A stretch of DNA of 64,000 bases from Mesorhizobium sp. B2-4-15 (GTDB lineage Bacteria; Pseudomonadota; Alphaproteobacteria; Rhizobiales; Rhizobiaceae): NCBI RefSeq assembly GCF_006658505.1, contig NZ_VFUZ01000002.1, forward strand, positions 186,001 to 250,000, in the 5' to 3' direction. The translations under genes were made by a program, and so were the position numbers. Each line of letters starts with the position of its first letter. The first letter of the stretch is position 1. The notes beneath the pieces were generated by a model, which was given only the letters and a program-made list of their open reading frames with translations, had not been told where the DNA came from and did not search any database. Positions 8,126 to 17,039 of this stretch are shown in pieces.

Positions 8126-8871
8126 TCGGCGGGGCTCGCCAATGACCCGGCGACGGTGTTGAGGCGGGCTATCGTCGATTTGAGCGGTGTCTCACCCTGG
8201 CCGCAAAACGTCTCGCTCATGATCAGTTCGGGCAGCGGCAATCGCCGGCCCCAGCCATGTGTCTCGAGGTCCGGCTTGGGCGCGAACTCGGAAACACGGC
8301 CGACGCAGAGGTAGGCGATCGGCGTCACGTGCTCGGGAATGGCCAACAGCCGCTTCAGCGCTTCAGGCTCGATAATGCTGACCCAGCCGACGCCGATGCC
8401 TTCGGCCCGTGCCGCCAGCCAGAAATTCTGCACCGCGCAGACCGTGCTGTAGAGATCCATCTCCGGATTGTGCCAACGCCCCAGCGGCGAACCTTTCGAC
8501 CGCTGGCGGTCGCAGGTGATGCAGATGTTGAGCGCGCTTTCGCAGATGCCTTCCAGCTTGAGCTTGCGGTAGAGCGCCTGCCGCTCTTCCTCGATTGCTG
8601 GCAGTTCTTGTTCACGCGCGGCCAGGAACAGGTCACGCACCTTCTCCCGGCGCGCGGCACCGCGAATGACGATGAAGTTCCATGGCTGCATGAAGCCGAC
8701 CGATGGCGCGTGATGGGCGGCAAGCAGCAGCCGAGCCAGCACCTCGTCGTCGATGGTCTCGGGAGTAAAATGACTGCGAACATCGCGCCTGGTGAACATG
8801 GCGCGATAGACAGCGTCGCGCGCCATCTGGTCAAATCCGTCGCCCATAGGAGCGGTCATGGCTTCCGGCAT
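7978..8871 (-). CDS. bluB: 5,6-dimethylbenzimidazole synthase BluB with an unusual C-terminal extension
   Basis: BluB cleaves FMNH2 with oxygen to make 5,6-dimethylbenzimidazole, the lower ligand of vitamin B12. Residues about 1-222 form the nitroreductase-like fold: FTRRDVRSHF, HHAPSVGFMQPWNFIV, WHNPEMDLYSTVCAVQNFWL and GIGVGWVSI. ATG 8871 is chosen because the open reading upstream of it, to 8997, runs through a cobalamin riboswitch. After LPLPELIMSETF, where the family normally ends, about 75 further residues rich in Ala, Ser and Pro continue to 7978 and overlap the neighbouring gene by 148 bases. The tail is probably readthrough after loss of the original stop. Confidence 0.9.
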   Translation of the reverse strand: MPEAMTAPMGDGFDQMARDAVYRAMFTRRDVRSHFTPETIDDEVLARLLLAAHHAPSVGFMQPWNFIVIRGAARREKVRDLFLAAREQELPAIEEERQALYRKLKLEGICESALNICITCDRQRSKGSPLGRWHNPEMDLYSTVCAVQNFWLAARAEGIGVGWVSIIEPEALKRLLAIPEHVTPIAYLCVGRVSEFAPKPDLETHGWGRRLPLPELIMSETFCGQGETPLKSTIARLNTVAGSLASPADQRVAPAVPQREPSKEESALSLRSLNFDDASASRASQAGSGTWPAIVLK

Positions 8872-8926
8872 CGCTTGTCCCTTGCGATTGCAATCAATGC
8901 CGCCCGCCTGACCATGCGGATGACGA

Positions 8927-9136
8927 TGCCTGCCAGGCCGGTCTTCTGGCTCGGGATCAACCCGCGTCCGGTGCCTTCCCGTCATCGACAGTGGCATTTA
9001 CCGGCGCGGTCCCCCTTACAGCGTTGGGCACGCCACGGAATTCAACCGTGTTCCCGATTCTCCCGCCAGAGCATTTGCAGCCAAGTGGATTTCACTTGGC
9101 GGCTGAAACAAACAGGCCGGCGGGCACCAGGCAGTG
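8927..9136 (-). promoter_or_regulatory. Cobalamin (AdoCbl) riboswitch upstream of bluB
   Basis: Read on the minus strand, the stretch has the ordered landmarks of the class: a 5' GCCTGGTGCCCGCC element near 9123-9136, GGCGGGAGAATCGGGAACACGG (about 9046-9067), the B12-box core GTGCCCAACGCTGTAAGG (about 9013-9030), GCCACTG near 8990, GGGAAGG near 8978 and the closing CCCGAGCCAGAAGACCGG (about 8938-8955). GCCTG at the 5' end can pair with CAGGC at the 3' end to form P1. A peripheral hairpin (GCCAAGTG/CACTTGGC, about 9080-9100) is also seen. It lies 56 bases before the bluB start, so B12 should repress bluB. Confidence 0.9.
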
Positions 9137-9267
9137 GTGGCGACCTTACGCCGAAGCCCCGGCCGCGCCAATCCCCGCAGCGACGCGAATGGACGCAGAC
9201 GTGATTTTCCCCAGCGATCAAGCCGCAACGCATGGCCATCGCGGCATCGGGGCACTAGATAGGGACC

Positions 9268-10194
9268 ATGGCCACCCGTCTCTACACGCACCCTATCTTC
9301 CTTGAACACATCACGCCGCCCGGCCACCCCGAGCGGCCGGACCGCTTGCGCGCCATCGAGCGCGTGCTCGACGACGACGCCTTTGCCGCGCTCGACCGCG
9401 TCAAGGCGCCGGAGGGAGACGAGGCCACAATCCTCTACGCGCATCCCGCCGATTTCGTTGCACGCGTGCGCGCCGCCATCCCCGACGAGGGCATCGCCCG
9501 CGTCGATGCCGACACCACCGCCAGTCCGAAGAGCTGGCAGGCGGTGATCACCGCGATCGGTGCCGCCAACGCGGCCGTCGACGACGTCTTCACTGGCCGG
9601 GCCGACAATGTCTTCGTCGCCGCGCGACCGCCTGGCCACCATGCCGAAAAGACCACCGCCATGGGTTTCTGTTTCTTCAACACGGCGGCGATCGCGGCGC
9701 GCTACGCGCAGAAGAAGCATGGCGCCGAGCGCGTCGCCATCGTCGACTGGGATGTGCATCACGGCAACGGCACGCAGGATATCTTCTGGGACGATCCCTC
9801 GGTGCTCTATTGCTCGACGCATCAGATGCCGCTCTATCCCGGCACCGGCGCGAAGAACGAAACCGGCGCCGGCAACATCGTCAACGCGCCTCTGGCGCCG
9901 CAGACCGGCAGCGAGGTGTTTCGCGATGCCTTCCTGTCGCGGATCCTGCCGGCGCTCGACAAATTCGCGCCCGATCTGATCATCATTTCGGCCGGCTTCG
10001 ACGCGCACCACCGCGACCCGCTGGCCGAGATCAATCTGACCGAGGATGATTTCGACTGGGCGACCGGCCAACTGATGCAACGCGCCGCGCGTCACGGCGA
10101 CAACCGGCTCGTCAGCCTGCTCGAGGGCGGCTACGATCTGCAGGGATTGGCATTTTCGGTCGCGGCCCATGTCGGGCGGCTGATGAAAGGGTGA
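9268..10194 (+). CDS. Histone deacetylase family (class II-like) zinc hydrolase
   Basis: The 308-residue protein has the arginase/deacetylase fold of HDAC-like and acetylpolyamine amidohydrolase enzymes. Visible active-site parts are RPPGHHAEKTTAMGFCFFN (paired histidines), DWDVHHGNGTQDIF (zinc Asp and His), and SAGFDAHHRDPLAE (second zinc Asp). A C-terminal LLEGGYDL carries the catalytic Tyr loop. Bacterial members remove acetyl groups from small amines or proteins; the substrate is not shown. The stop is three bases before the xseB start, so the two are co-transcribed. Confidence 0.92.
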   Translation: MATRLYTHPIFLEHITPPGHPERPDRLRAIERVLDDDAFAALDRVKAPEGDEATILYAHPADFVARVRAAIPDEGIARVDADTTASPKSWQAVITAIGAANAAVDDVFTGRADNVFVAARPPGHHAEKTTAMGFCFFNTAAIAARYAQKKHGAERVAIVDWDVHHGNGTQDIFWDDPSVLYCSTHQMPLYPGTGAKNETGAGNIVNAPLAPQTGSEVFRDAFLSRILPALDKFAPDLIIISAGFDAHHRDPLAEINLTEDDFDWATGQLMQRAARHGDNRLVSLLEGGYDLQGLAFSVAAHVGRLMKG

Positions 10195-10197
10195 ATA

Positions 10198-10449
10198 ATG
10201 GCTGGTGAGATCAACGAAGACGTCAAGGCGATGAGCTTCGAACAGGCACTCGATGCGCTGGAGAAGATCGTCGACGATCTGGAGCGTGGCGACGTGCCGC
10301 TCGATCAGTCAATCCGGATCTACGAGCGCGGCGAGGCCCTGAAGGCGCATTGCGACCGGTTGCTGAAGGCCGCGGAGGACAAGGTCGAGAAGATCAGGCT
10401 GTCGCGCGACGGAAAGCCGGTCGGAACGGAGCCGCTCGACGCGGACTGA
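10198..10449 (+). CDS. xseB: Exodeoxyribonuclease VII small subunit
   Basis: The 83-residue protein ([28 protein letters not shown]...[11 protein letters not shown]) is the typical small helical subunit that binds many copies to XseA to form the single-strand exonuclease VII. Length and motifs match the family. It follows the deacetylase gene after three bases. The large subunit gene is not in this window. In many alphaproteobacteria xseB sits just before dxs; here two extra genes (DUF2277 and pirin) stand between them. Confidence 0.95.
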   Translation: MAGEINEDVKAMSFEQALDALEKIVDDLERGDVPLDQSIRIYERGEALKAHCDRLLKAAEDKVEKIRLSRDGKPVGTEPLDAD

Positions 10450-10561
10450 GGCATGGTCGCGAACGACCATCTTGCCTCACCGGTTTTTAGACACGATCAT
10501 GATTGAGGATTGACGTCGTCCTGATTGAAACGGCTCCAGGACAAGAGGAGATACGGAAGCG

Positions 10562-10828
10562 ATGTGCAGAAACATCAAGACCCTGTTCAATTTTGACCCG
10601 CCGGCAACCAATGACGAGGTTCGCGACGCGGCGCTTCAGTTTGTCCGCAAGCTGAGCGGCACGACGCGGCCTTCGAAGCAGAACCAGCATGCATTCGACC
10701 ACGCGGTCGAGGCCATCGCGGCATCGGCGCGCGAATTGCTCGATTCCCTCGAAACAAACCAGCATCCGCGCAACCGCGAAGAGGTGGCGGCCAAACTTCG
10801 GGCAAAGGCGGCGCTCCGTTTTGCCTGA
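10562..10828 (+). CDS. DUF2277 family protein
   Basis: The 88-residue protein starts MCRNIKTLFNFDPPAT and continues with DEVRDAALQFVRKLSGTTRPS and AFDHAVEAIAASARELLDSL. This is the pattern of DUF2277, a small soluble family often named for its MCRNIK N-terminus. Function is unknown. A strong site (AAGAGGAGATACGGAAGCG) precedes the ATG. The pirin gene follows 39 bases later on the same strand. Confidence 0.88.
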   Translation: MCRNIKTLFNFDPPATNDEVRDAALQFVRKLSGTTRPSKQNQHAFDHAVEAIAASARELLDSLETNQHPRNREEVAAKLRAKAALRFA

Positions 10829-10867
10829 TGCGGCCAAGGCGGTCTGGACCGCTGACAAGGAGAGTTC

Positions 10868-11788
10868 ATGAGCTTCTTTCCGGGGAAGGACCCTGAAGCC
10901 GGCGATGCCTTTGCCAGCGATCAGATCGAACTGATGGTCATCCCGAACGCCAAGGACATTGGCGGCTTCGAGGTGCGCCGAGCCTTGCCGACCGCCAGGA
11001 GGCGTCTGGTCGGTCCATTCATCTTCTTCGACCGCATGGGGCCGGCGATCCTGCGCGCCGGCCAGGCGCTCGATGTCCGTCCCCACCCGCATATCGGCCT
11101 GTCGACGGTCACCTATCTGTTTGACGGCAAGATTCGGCATCGCGATTCGCTGGGCACCGAAATGGTCATCCAGCCCGGCGACGTGAACCTAATGACCGCC
11201 GGTCGCGGCATCGTGCATTCCGAGCGCACGCCGGAGGAATTGCGCGGCGCGCCAATGTCGATCTCGGGCCTGCAGACGTGGCTGGCACTGCCGGACGGCA
11301 AGGAAGAAGTGGCGCCGGTGTTCGAGAACACGGCTGTCTTGCGGCTTCCCGAGATCGATGCCGAAGGCGTCAGCGGCCGCGTTGTCATCGGTGATTTCCA
11401 GGGACTGCGCTCCCCTGTGAGAGCCGATTCCGAAACGCTCTACGCCGACCTGCGCCTGGCGCCGGGCGCCAGCGTGAAAATCCCGGCCGACGCCGAGGAG
11501 CGCGCCATCTACACGCTGGAAGGCGAAGTCTCCATTGCAGGCGACGTGTTTCCCGCGGAACGGTTGTTGGTGTTCCGGCCCGGCGACGAGATCGTCGTAT
11601 CGTCGCAAACCGGTGCGCATTTCATGCTTTTCGGTGGCGCCTCGCTTGGCTCGAAGCGCTACATCTGGTGGAATTTCGTCTCCTCGTCCAAGGAGCGCAT
11701 CGAACAGGCCAAGCAGGAATGGAAGACAGGCCGCTTCGATATCGTTCCAGGAGATGACAAGGAATTCATCCCGCTGCCCGAGAACTGA
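10868..11788 (+). CDS. Pirin family protein
   Basis: The 306-residue protein is a bicupin. The metal-binding pirin motif is visible in DVRPHPHIGLSTVTYLFDG and IVHSERTPEE, and the C-terminal cupin follows (MLFGGASLG...IWWNFVSSSKERIEQAKQEW). Pirins have been linked to quercetin dioxygenase activity and to redox signalling, but the role in this organism is unknown. AAGGAGAG lies directly before the ATG. It is in line with DUF2277 and dxs and may share their transcript. Confidence 0.93.
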   Translation: MSFFPGKDPEAGDAFASDQIELMVIPNAKDIGGFEVRRALPTARRRLVGPFIFFDRMGPAILRAGQALDVRPHPHIGLSTVTYLFDGKIRHRDSLGTEMVIQPGDVNLMTAGRGIVHSERTPEELRGAPMSISGLQTWLALPDGKEEVAPVFENTAVLRLPEIDAEGVSGRVVIGDFQGLRSPVRADSETLYADLRLAPGASVKIPADAEERAIYTLEGEVSIAGDVFPAERLLVFRPGDEIVVSSQTGAHFMLFGGASLGSKRYIWWNFVSSSKERIEQAKQEWKTGRFDIVPGDDKEFIPLPEN

Positions 11789-11875
11789 CGGGCGGATTGC
11801 TTCGCGTCACCGACACGCATTTACTTTCGCCGGCTGGCGGCCTATCCCGCCGATGAACAGAAAGCCTGAGCACCC

Positions 11876-13789
11876 GTGAACGCAACGCCGCATACGCCGC
11901 TTCTTGACAAGGTCCGCGTCCCGGCGGATTTGCGGGCGCTTGACGAGAGCGACCTTCCACAACTGGCCTCTGAGCTTCGCCTCGAATTGGTCGATGCCGT
12001 GTCCCGCACCGGCGGCCATCTCGGCGCCGGCCTTGGGGTGGTCGAACTCACCGTGGCGCTGCATTATGTCTTCAACACGCCGGATGACCGGCTGATCTGG
12101 GATGTCGGCCACCAGGCCTACCCGCACAAGATCCTGACCGGCCGCCGCGACCGCATCCGCACCTTGCGCCAGGAGGGCGGCCTGTCCGGCTTCACCCGCC
12201 GCGTCGAAAGCGAATACGATCCCTTCGGCGCCGCCCACTCCTCGACATCGATATCGGCCGGCCTCGGCATGGCCGCCGCCCGCGACCTCGCTGGAGGCCG
12301 CAACAACGTCATCGCCGTCATCGGCGACGGCGCCATGTCGGCCGGCATGGCCTATGAGGCGATGAACAATGCCGGCGCGCTCGATGCCCGCCTCATCGTC
12401 ATCCTCAACGACAATGACATGTCGATCGCGCCGCCGACCGGCGCCATGAGCGCCTATCTGGCGCGCCTCGCCTCCGGCAAGGCCTATGTCGGTCTGCGCG
12501 ATTTCGGCAAGAAGCTGACGTCCTATCTGGGCAAACGCGCCGATCGCGCCATCACCCGCGCGGTCGAGCATGCGCGCGGCTATGTCACCGGCGGCACGCT
12601 GTTCGAGGAACTCGGCTTCTATCACATCGGCCCGATCGACGGTCACAATCTCGAGCATCTGATCCCGGTCTTGAAGAACGTCCGCGACAATGGCGAAGGC
12701 CCGGTGCTGATCCATGTCGTCACCCAGAAGGGCAAGGGCTACGCACCGGCGGAAGCCGCCGCCGACAAATATCATGGCGTCAACAAGTTCGACGTCATCA
12801 CCGGCACGCAGGCCAAGGCGCCGGCCAACGCGCCGGCCTACACCAAAGTGTTCGCCGAAAGCCTGATCCAGGAGGCGCGCGAGGATGACCGCGTCGTCGC
12901 CGTCACCGCCGCCATGCCGACCGGCACCGGCCTTGACCTGTTCGGCGAAGTGTTCCCATCCAGGACGTTCGATGTCGGCATCGCAGAGCAGCATGCGGTG
13001 ACCTTCGCGGCCGGTCTCGCAACCGAAGGCTACAAGCCGTTCGCGGCGATCTATTCGACCTTCCTGCAGCGCGCCTATGATCAGGTGGTCCACGACGTTG
13101 CGATCCAGAAACTACCGGTGCGTTTTCCTATCGACCGCGCCGGCTTCGTCGGGGCCGATGGCGCTACCCATTGCGGCGCCTTCGACACCACCTTCCTGGC
13201 AAGCCTGCCGGGCTTTGTCGTGATGGCGGCCGCCGACGAAGCGGAGTTGCGCCACATGGTGCGCACCGCTTCCAGCTACGATGATGGCCCGATCGCCTTC
13301 CGCTATCCGCGCGGCAACGGCGTCGGCGTCGACATGCCGGAACGCGGCTTGGTCCTCGAACTTGGCAAAGGCCGCATCGTCAGGGAAGGCACCAAGGTGG
13401 CGCTGCTGTCGTTCGGCACGCGTTTGCAGGATTGCCTTGCCGCGGCCGAGGAGCTCGGGGCGGCCGGGCTTTCCACCACCGTCGCTGATGCCCGCTTCGC
13501 CAAGCCGCTCGATGAGGATCTGATCCGGCGGCTAGCCCGCTCGCATGAGGTTCTGGTGACGGTGGAGGAGGGCGCCATTGGCGGTTTCGCCAGCCATGTG
13601 CTGCAGTTCCTCGCCCATGAAGGCCTGTTGGAAAGCGGCCTGAAGGTGCGCCCGCTGGTGCTGCCCGACGCGTTCACCGACCATGCCAAGCCGGAAAAGA
13701 TGTATGCCGATGCCGGCCTCGACGCCGCCGGCATCGTGCGCACCGTATTCACGGCTCTCGGGCATACGGTGCGCGCCCAGCGCGCCTGA
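11876..13789 (+). CDS. dxs: 1-deoxy-D-xylulose-5-phosphate synthase
   Basis: Dxs condenses pyruvate and glyceraldehyde 3-phosphate with thiamine diphosphate in the first step of the MEP isoprenoid pathway (ispH of the same pathway lies at 27.1 kb). The 637-residue protein shows the substrate histidine in [31 protein letters not shown] with the ThDP/Mg motif and LNDNDMSI, and the transketolase pyrimidine domain from about residue 320 ([18 protein letters not shown]). The start is a GTG at 11876 ([13 protein letters not shown]); no better ATG precedes it. tlyA and an RNA methyltransferase follow downstream, as in other rhizobia. Confidence 0.97.
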   Translation: MNATPHTPLLDKVRVPADLRALDESDLPQLASELRLELVDAVSRTGGHLGAGLGVVELTVALHYVFNTPDDRLIWDVGHQAYPHKILTGRRDRIRTLRQEGGLSGFTRRVESEYDPFGAAHSSTSISAGLGMAAARDLAGGRNNVIAVIGDGAMSAGMAYEAMNNAGALDARLIVILNDNDMSIAPPTGAMSAYLARLASGKAYVGLRDFGKKLTSYLGKRADRAITRAVEHARGYVTGGTLFEELGFYHIGPIDGHNLEHLIPVLKNVRDNGEGPVLIHVVTQKGKGYAPAEAAADKYHGVNKFDVITGTQAKAPANAPAYTKVFAESLIQEAREDDRVVAVTAAMPTGTGLDLFGEVFPSRTFDVGIAEQHAVTFAAGLATEGYKPFAAIYSTFLQRAYDQVVHDVAIQKLPVRFPIDRAGFVGADGATHCGAFDTTFLASLPGFVVMAAADEAELRHMVRTASSYDDGPIAFRYPRGNGVGVDMPERGLVLELGKGRIVREGTKVALLSFGTRLQDCLAAAEELGAAGLSTTVADARFAKPLDEDLIRRLARSHEVLVTVEEGAIGGFASHVLQFLAHEGLLESGLKVRPLVLPDAFTDHAKPEKMYADAGLDAAGIVRTVFTALGHTVRAQRA

Positions 13790-13937
13790 ATCAAAACCTC
13801 AAGCGCTTGAATCGGTTTGCCGGCTTGATTTCATAACGCCTTGTTAACACTGCCGTTTGGCGTTTTGCTTACCGTGTCCCTTGGCCGTTTTTCAACGGCG
13901 CCCTGCTAGATCGACGTCGGGCAGGGAGATAGTTGGA

Positions 13938-14231
13938 ATGAAGACGCTTCTGTGTGGCATGGCCCTTCTGGGCATCGTGGTCGCGCCAGCCGTCGCCGAG
14001 ACGCGCTATGACCGCAATCTGGAAAAGGCGGCGCTGGGTATTGTCGCCGGCAAGATGGGCGATATCCGCGGCGGCTTCTCCTACAAGCAGGTGCCGCAGC
14101 TTGTGGTTCTGCCGGACGCCGCACCGGTACCCGCCGTTGCGACCGAGCATCCTCGCGAGCAGGCTTCGGGGGAACAGGACCACGGTTTGTCCCCAGCCGT
14201 CGAGCGCCAGGTTTCGCGCACCATTTTCTAG
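13938..14231 (+). CDS. Small exported protein of unknown function
   Basis: Not recognised. The 97-residue protein has a signal peptide (MKTLLCGMALLGIVVAPAVAETRYD) and a mature region with IVAGKMGDIRGGFSYKQVPQ and a proline/alanine-rich centre. The ATG at 13938 follows GCAGGGAGATAGTTGGA; an upstream ATG at 13857 lacks such a site and would place the signal internally. The stop codon TAG is shared with the start of a short rhizobial-type repeat at 14228-14294. It is convergent with the GFA gene. Confidence 0.6.
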   Translation: MKTLLCGMALLGIVVAPAVAETRYDRNLEKAALGIVAGKMGDIRGGFSYKQVPQLVVLPDAAPVPAVATEHPREQASGEQDHGLSPAVERQVSRTIF

Positions 14232-14294
14232 AGCAATTCCAGGAAAAGGGTGAAGCGGTTTTCCGTCCGGAATTGCGTTAAAACAAAGCTTTAG
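14228..14294. repeat. Short dispersed repeat, copy A (CTAGAGCAATTCC type)
   Basis: The sequence CTAGAGCAATTCC...GAAAAGGGTGAAGCGGTTTTCCGTCC...GGAATTGC fills the space between two convergent genes. The arms GCAATTCC (14233-14240) and GGAATTGC (14269-14276) are perfect complements, so it can fold into a stem-loop. Two related copies are in this window (17801-17836 and 54501-54540, the latter inverted). Similar elements are widespread between rhizobial genes as I recall them. Confidence 0.7.
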
Positions 14295-14692
14295 AACCAC
14301 ATATCGCGAACGCAACGGCTATCGCGCGGCAGGTCTTCGGATGTGTCGAGGCCATCGAAATGATCGATGGGCAGGTCGGCGACGGCCTCCGGCGGTGCCA
14401 GCCGCACATTGACGGCGACGCGTGTTCGGCCGAAGGCGTCGGTGCGCAAGCCGCGCCAGGCAAGCACACAGGCGCAGGTCGGGCAGAACAGAATTTCCAG
14501 CGACGGCGTGTCCTTTTCCGCGCGCGAATAGCTGGCCATCGGCCCCGAAACGCGAATGCGTTCGTTGACATAATCATAGGCCCAAAGCGTGCCGTAGCGG
14601 CGGCAAAGCGTGCAGTTGCAGGCCGTCACCGGGCCAGGATCGCCTTCCAGCGTCCAGTGGGTAGCGCCACAGTGGCAGGTTCCGATCAGCAT
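14291..14692 (-). CDS. GFA family protein (glutathione-dependent formaldehyde-activating enzyme-like)
   Basis: The 133-residue protein has the zinc-binding cysteine sets of the GFA/CENP-V fold: CHCGATHW, ACNCTLCRRYG and FCPTCACVL. The family includes the enzyme that speeds the addition of glutathione to formaldehyde, but most members are uncharacterised, so the reaction is only tentative. The ATG at 14692 follows GAGGAAAA; the open frame extends to 14872 but there overlaps the divergent tlyA. It is divergent from tlyA. Confidence 0.85.
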   Translation of the reverse strand: MLIGTCHCGATHWTLEGDPGPVTACNCTLCRRYGTLWAYDYVNERIRVSGPMASYSRAEKDTPSLEILFCPTCACVLAWRGLRTDAFGRTRVAVNVRLAPPEAVADLPIDHFDGLDTSEDLPRDSRCVRDMWF

Positions 14693-14844
14693 TTTTCCTC
14701 CCGCCGTTCGGCTTCGCCATTGACCGTCATTTTGCCGGACCTGATGCGGTGCACGCAAGTCGCGAGGCTCGATTCGGTCGCCGCTCTTTCGTTGTCGCGC
14801 CCAATGTCCTTGCCTTCGCGACCGGCTTTCGTCAGAGAAGGCCG

Positions 14845-15609
14845 ATGAATTCGCCTTTGCCAGCCAGCACACGCCAGCGGCTCGACGACCTGCTCGTCCA
14901 GCGCGGCCTGTTTGCCAGCCGCTCTCGCGCCCGCGACGCGGTCGAGCGGGGCACGGTGACGGTTGACGGCGCCATTGCCCGCAAGCCTGGCCAGGCCGTT
15001 CGGCCGCAATGCGTCATATCGGTCGATGATCCGGCCCAAGGCTATGTCTCTCGGGCGGCGCTGAAGTTGATCGCCGGGCTCGACCATTTTGACCTCGACC
15101 CGGCCAGCCGGAAGGCGCTCGATATTGGCGCCTCGACCGGCGGTTTCACCCAGGTGCTGCTCGAACGCGGCGCGTCCCATGTCACGGCAATCGATGTCGG
15201 CCACGGCCAGATGCATCCCGACATCGCCGGGGATCCGCGCGTGACGGTGATCGAGGGGCTGAATGCTCGCGACCTGACCGTCGCGGATCTTGCCGGCCGT
15301 GTTCCGGATTTCATTGTTTCAGACGTCAGTTTCATCTCGCTGAAACTGGCGCTGCCGCCGGCGCTTGCCATTGCGAAGTCCGGTGCCGCCGCGATCCTTC
15401 TGGTCAAGCCGCAATTCGAGGCGGGTCGCGAGGCGATCGGCAAGGGTGGCCTGCTGAAAGACCCCTACGATGCCGCCCGTGTCGCCGGCCTGTTACAGGA
15501 TTGGCTGGATGCCGTTCCAGGCTGGCGCTCGCTCGGCCTGCATCTGTCGCCGATCGAAGGTGGCGACGGCAATCGCGAATTCCTGCTCGGTGGGATCAAG
15601 GATCGATGA
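14845..15609 (+). CDS. tlyA: TlyA family S4/FtsJ-like rRNA methyltransferase or hemolysin-like protein
   Basis: The 254-residue protein has an N-terminal S4 RNA-binding domain (RLDDLLVQRGLFASRSRARDAVERG), then an FtsJ-type methyltransferase domain (DIGASTGGFTQVLLERGA for SAM binding, DVSFISLKLALPPAL). TlyA proteins are 2'-O-methyltransferases of rRNA cytidines in mycobacteria; hemolysin is an older label. ATG 14845 is favoured because the S4 domain starts right after it; the open frame extends to 14749 with no family match. Its stop overlaps the next gene by ATGA, so the two are translationally coupled. Confidence 0.9.
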   Translation: MNSPLPASTRQRLDDLLVQRGLFASRSRARDAVERGTVTVDGAIARKPGQAVRPQCVISVDDPAQGYVSRAALKLIAGLDHFDLDPASRKALDIGASTGGFTQVLLERGASHVTAIDVGHGQMHPDIAGDPRVTVIEGLNARDLTVADLAGRVPDFIVSDVSFISLKLALPPALAIAKSGAAAILLVKPQFEAGREAIGKGGLLKDPYDAARVAGLLQDWLDAVPGWRSLGLHLSPIEGGDGNREFLLGGIKDR

Positions 15610-16847
15610 GCGCGCGCTTCACAATCAGGAAACTGGGCGCCCAGGGCGACGGCATCGCCGAGACCGAAAGCGGCGATCTCTTCATCCCGTTCACGCTGCC
15701 CGGCGAGGTCGTCACCGCCGCGCGTGAAAGAGACCGCGCCTCGCTGATGGCGGTGCTGGAAGCCTCGCCGTTGCGCATCGAACCCGCCTGCCGCCATTTC
15801 ACCGAATGCGGCGGCTGCGCCCTCCAGCATTTCGAGGCCGAGGCCTATCGCCAGTGGAAACGCGAGAAGGTAGTGCACGCCCTGAGAGGCAAGGGTATCG
15901 AGTGCGGCATCGGCGAACTGGTCGCCTGCGCGCCGCACACGCGCCGCCGCGTTGTGCTTGCCGCCCGGCGCACCGAAACAGGCATGCTGCTCGGCTTCAA
16001 TCGTCACCTCTCGCCGGAAATCATCCCCATATCGGAATGCCCCATCTCGCTGACCGAGATCGTCGCGGCGCTCGGACAATTGAGGGCGCTGGCGGAATTG
16101 ATATGCGCCACCACGAAATCGTTCCGGATGGCGGTTACCGTGACGGCTTCGGGCCTCGATGTCGCGGCACACGAATCCGGCAAGCTCGGCGAACACCAAC
16201 GCCGTATCGCCTCCAATTTTGTCATCGCACAAGGCTTCGCCAGATTGTCCGTCGATGACGAGATCATCATCGAGCCAAGGAAGCCTGTCGTCATGTTCGG
16301 CAGTGTCGCTGTCGCCCTGCCGCCGGGCGCCTTCCTGCAGGCGACCGAGGCAGCCGAACGGACCATGGCCGAGATCGTCGGCGGACATCTGAAGCGTGCC
16401 AAGAAGGTCGCCGATCTCTTCGCCGGTTGCGGCAGCTTTGCCTTGCGGTTGGCGGCGAAGTCGGAGGTGCACGCTGTGGAAGGCGATGCGGCCGCACTCT
16501 CGGCGCTCGACCGGGCATCACGCTTCGCGACCGGCATCAAGCGGGTGACGGGCGAACGCCGCGACCTCTTCCGGCGCCCGCTGACATTCAAGGAGTTGAA
16601 CGCCTTCGACGGTCTTGTCTTCGATCCGCCACGGGCGGGTGCCGAAGACCAGTCGAAGCAGATCGCCCGCTCGGATGTTCAGTTCGTTGCCGCGGTTTCC
16701 TGCAATCCGGTGACGCTGGCTCGCGACCTGCGCATCCTTATCGACGGCGGCTACACGCTGAAAAGCGTAACGCCGATCGACCAATTCCTGTGGTCATCCC
16801 ATGTCGAGGCTGTCGCGCTGCTGGAAAAACCCAGGAAGCGCCGGTAG
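15606..16847 (+). CDS. Class I SAM-dependent RNA methyltransferase, TrmA/RumA-like, with Fe-S cluster
   Basis: The 413-residue protein begins with a TRAM-like beta domain (FTIRKLGAQGDGIAETESGDLFIPFTLPGE), then cysteines in CRHFTECGGCALQHF that fit a [4Fe-4S] ligand set, and a SAM methyltransferase domain with FDPPRAG and the catalytic cysteine in SCNPVTLARDL. These are features of m5U RNA methyltransferases of the TrmA/RlmD/RlmC type. Which RNA it modifies cannot be read from the sequence. The start overlaps the tlyA stop (ATGA), so both are in one operon. Confidence 0.9.
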   Translation: MSARFTIRKLGAQGDGIAETESGDLFIPFTLPGEVVTAARERDRASLMAVLEASPLRIEPACRHFTECGGCALQHFEAEAYRQWKREKVVHALRGKGIECGIGELVACAPHTRRRVVLAARRTETGMLLGFNRHLSPEIIPISECPISLTEIVAALGQLRALAELICATTKSFRMAVTVTASGLDVAAHESGKLGEHQRRIASNFVIAQGFARLSVDDEIIIEPRKPVVMFGSVAVALPPGAFLQATEAAERTMAEIVGGHLKRAKKVADLFAGCGSFALRLAAKSEVHAVEGDAAALSALDRASRFATGIKRVTGERRDLFRRPLTFKELNAFDGLVFDPPRAGAEDQSKQIARSDVQFVAAVSCNPVTLARDLRILIDGGYTLKSVTPIDQFLWSSHVEAVALLEKPRKRR

Positions 16848-17039
16848 GCGGGTCTCGGTTCGCTGTCGCGCGGGCAGAACGCGATCACTTTTCCTTGAAA
16901 TCGCCGGCTAGGCTGCGCGCGATCCCAACCTGCCGGGATCGCGCCGCAAAGCCGCCTCTTTGCCCCCATTTAGTCCAGATTCGCTGGAGGAGGGGAAGGG
17001 CCTCGACAGCTTCGGTTGCTCTTACCCATGGTGGCCTGA

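Noticed and set aside
8872..8997. Longer BluB start giving 42 extra N-terminal residues
   Set aside because: The extra part is read through a cobalamin riboswitch and is unlike BluB.
9016..10170. Long open frame on the minus strand opposite the deacetylase gene
   Set aside because: It is a shadow of the HDAC-family gene in GC-rich DNA: the plus-strand protein carries all family motifs, while the antisense protein is Arg/Gly/Asp-rich and has none.
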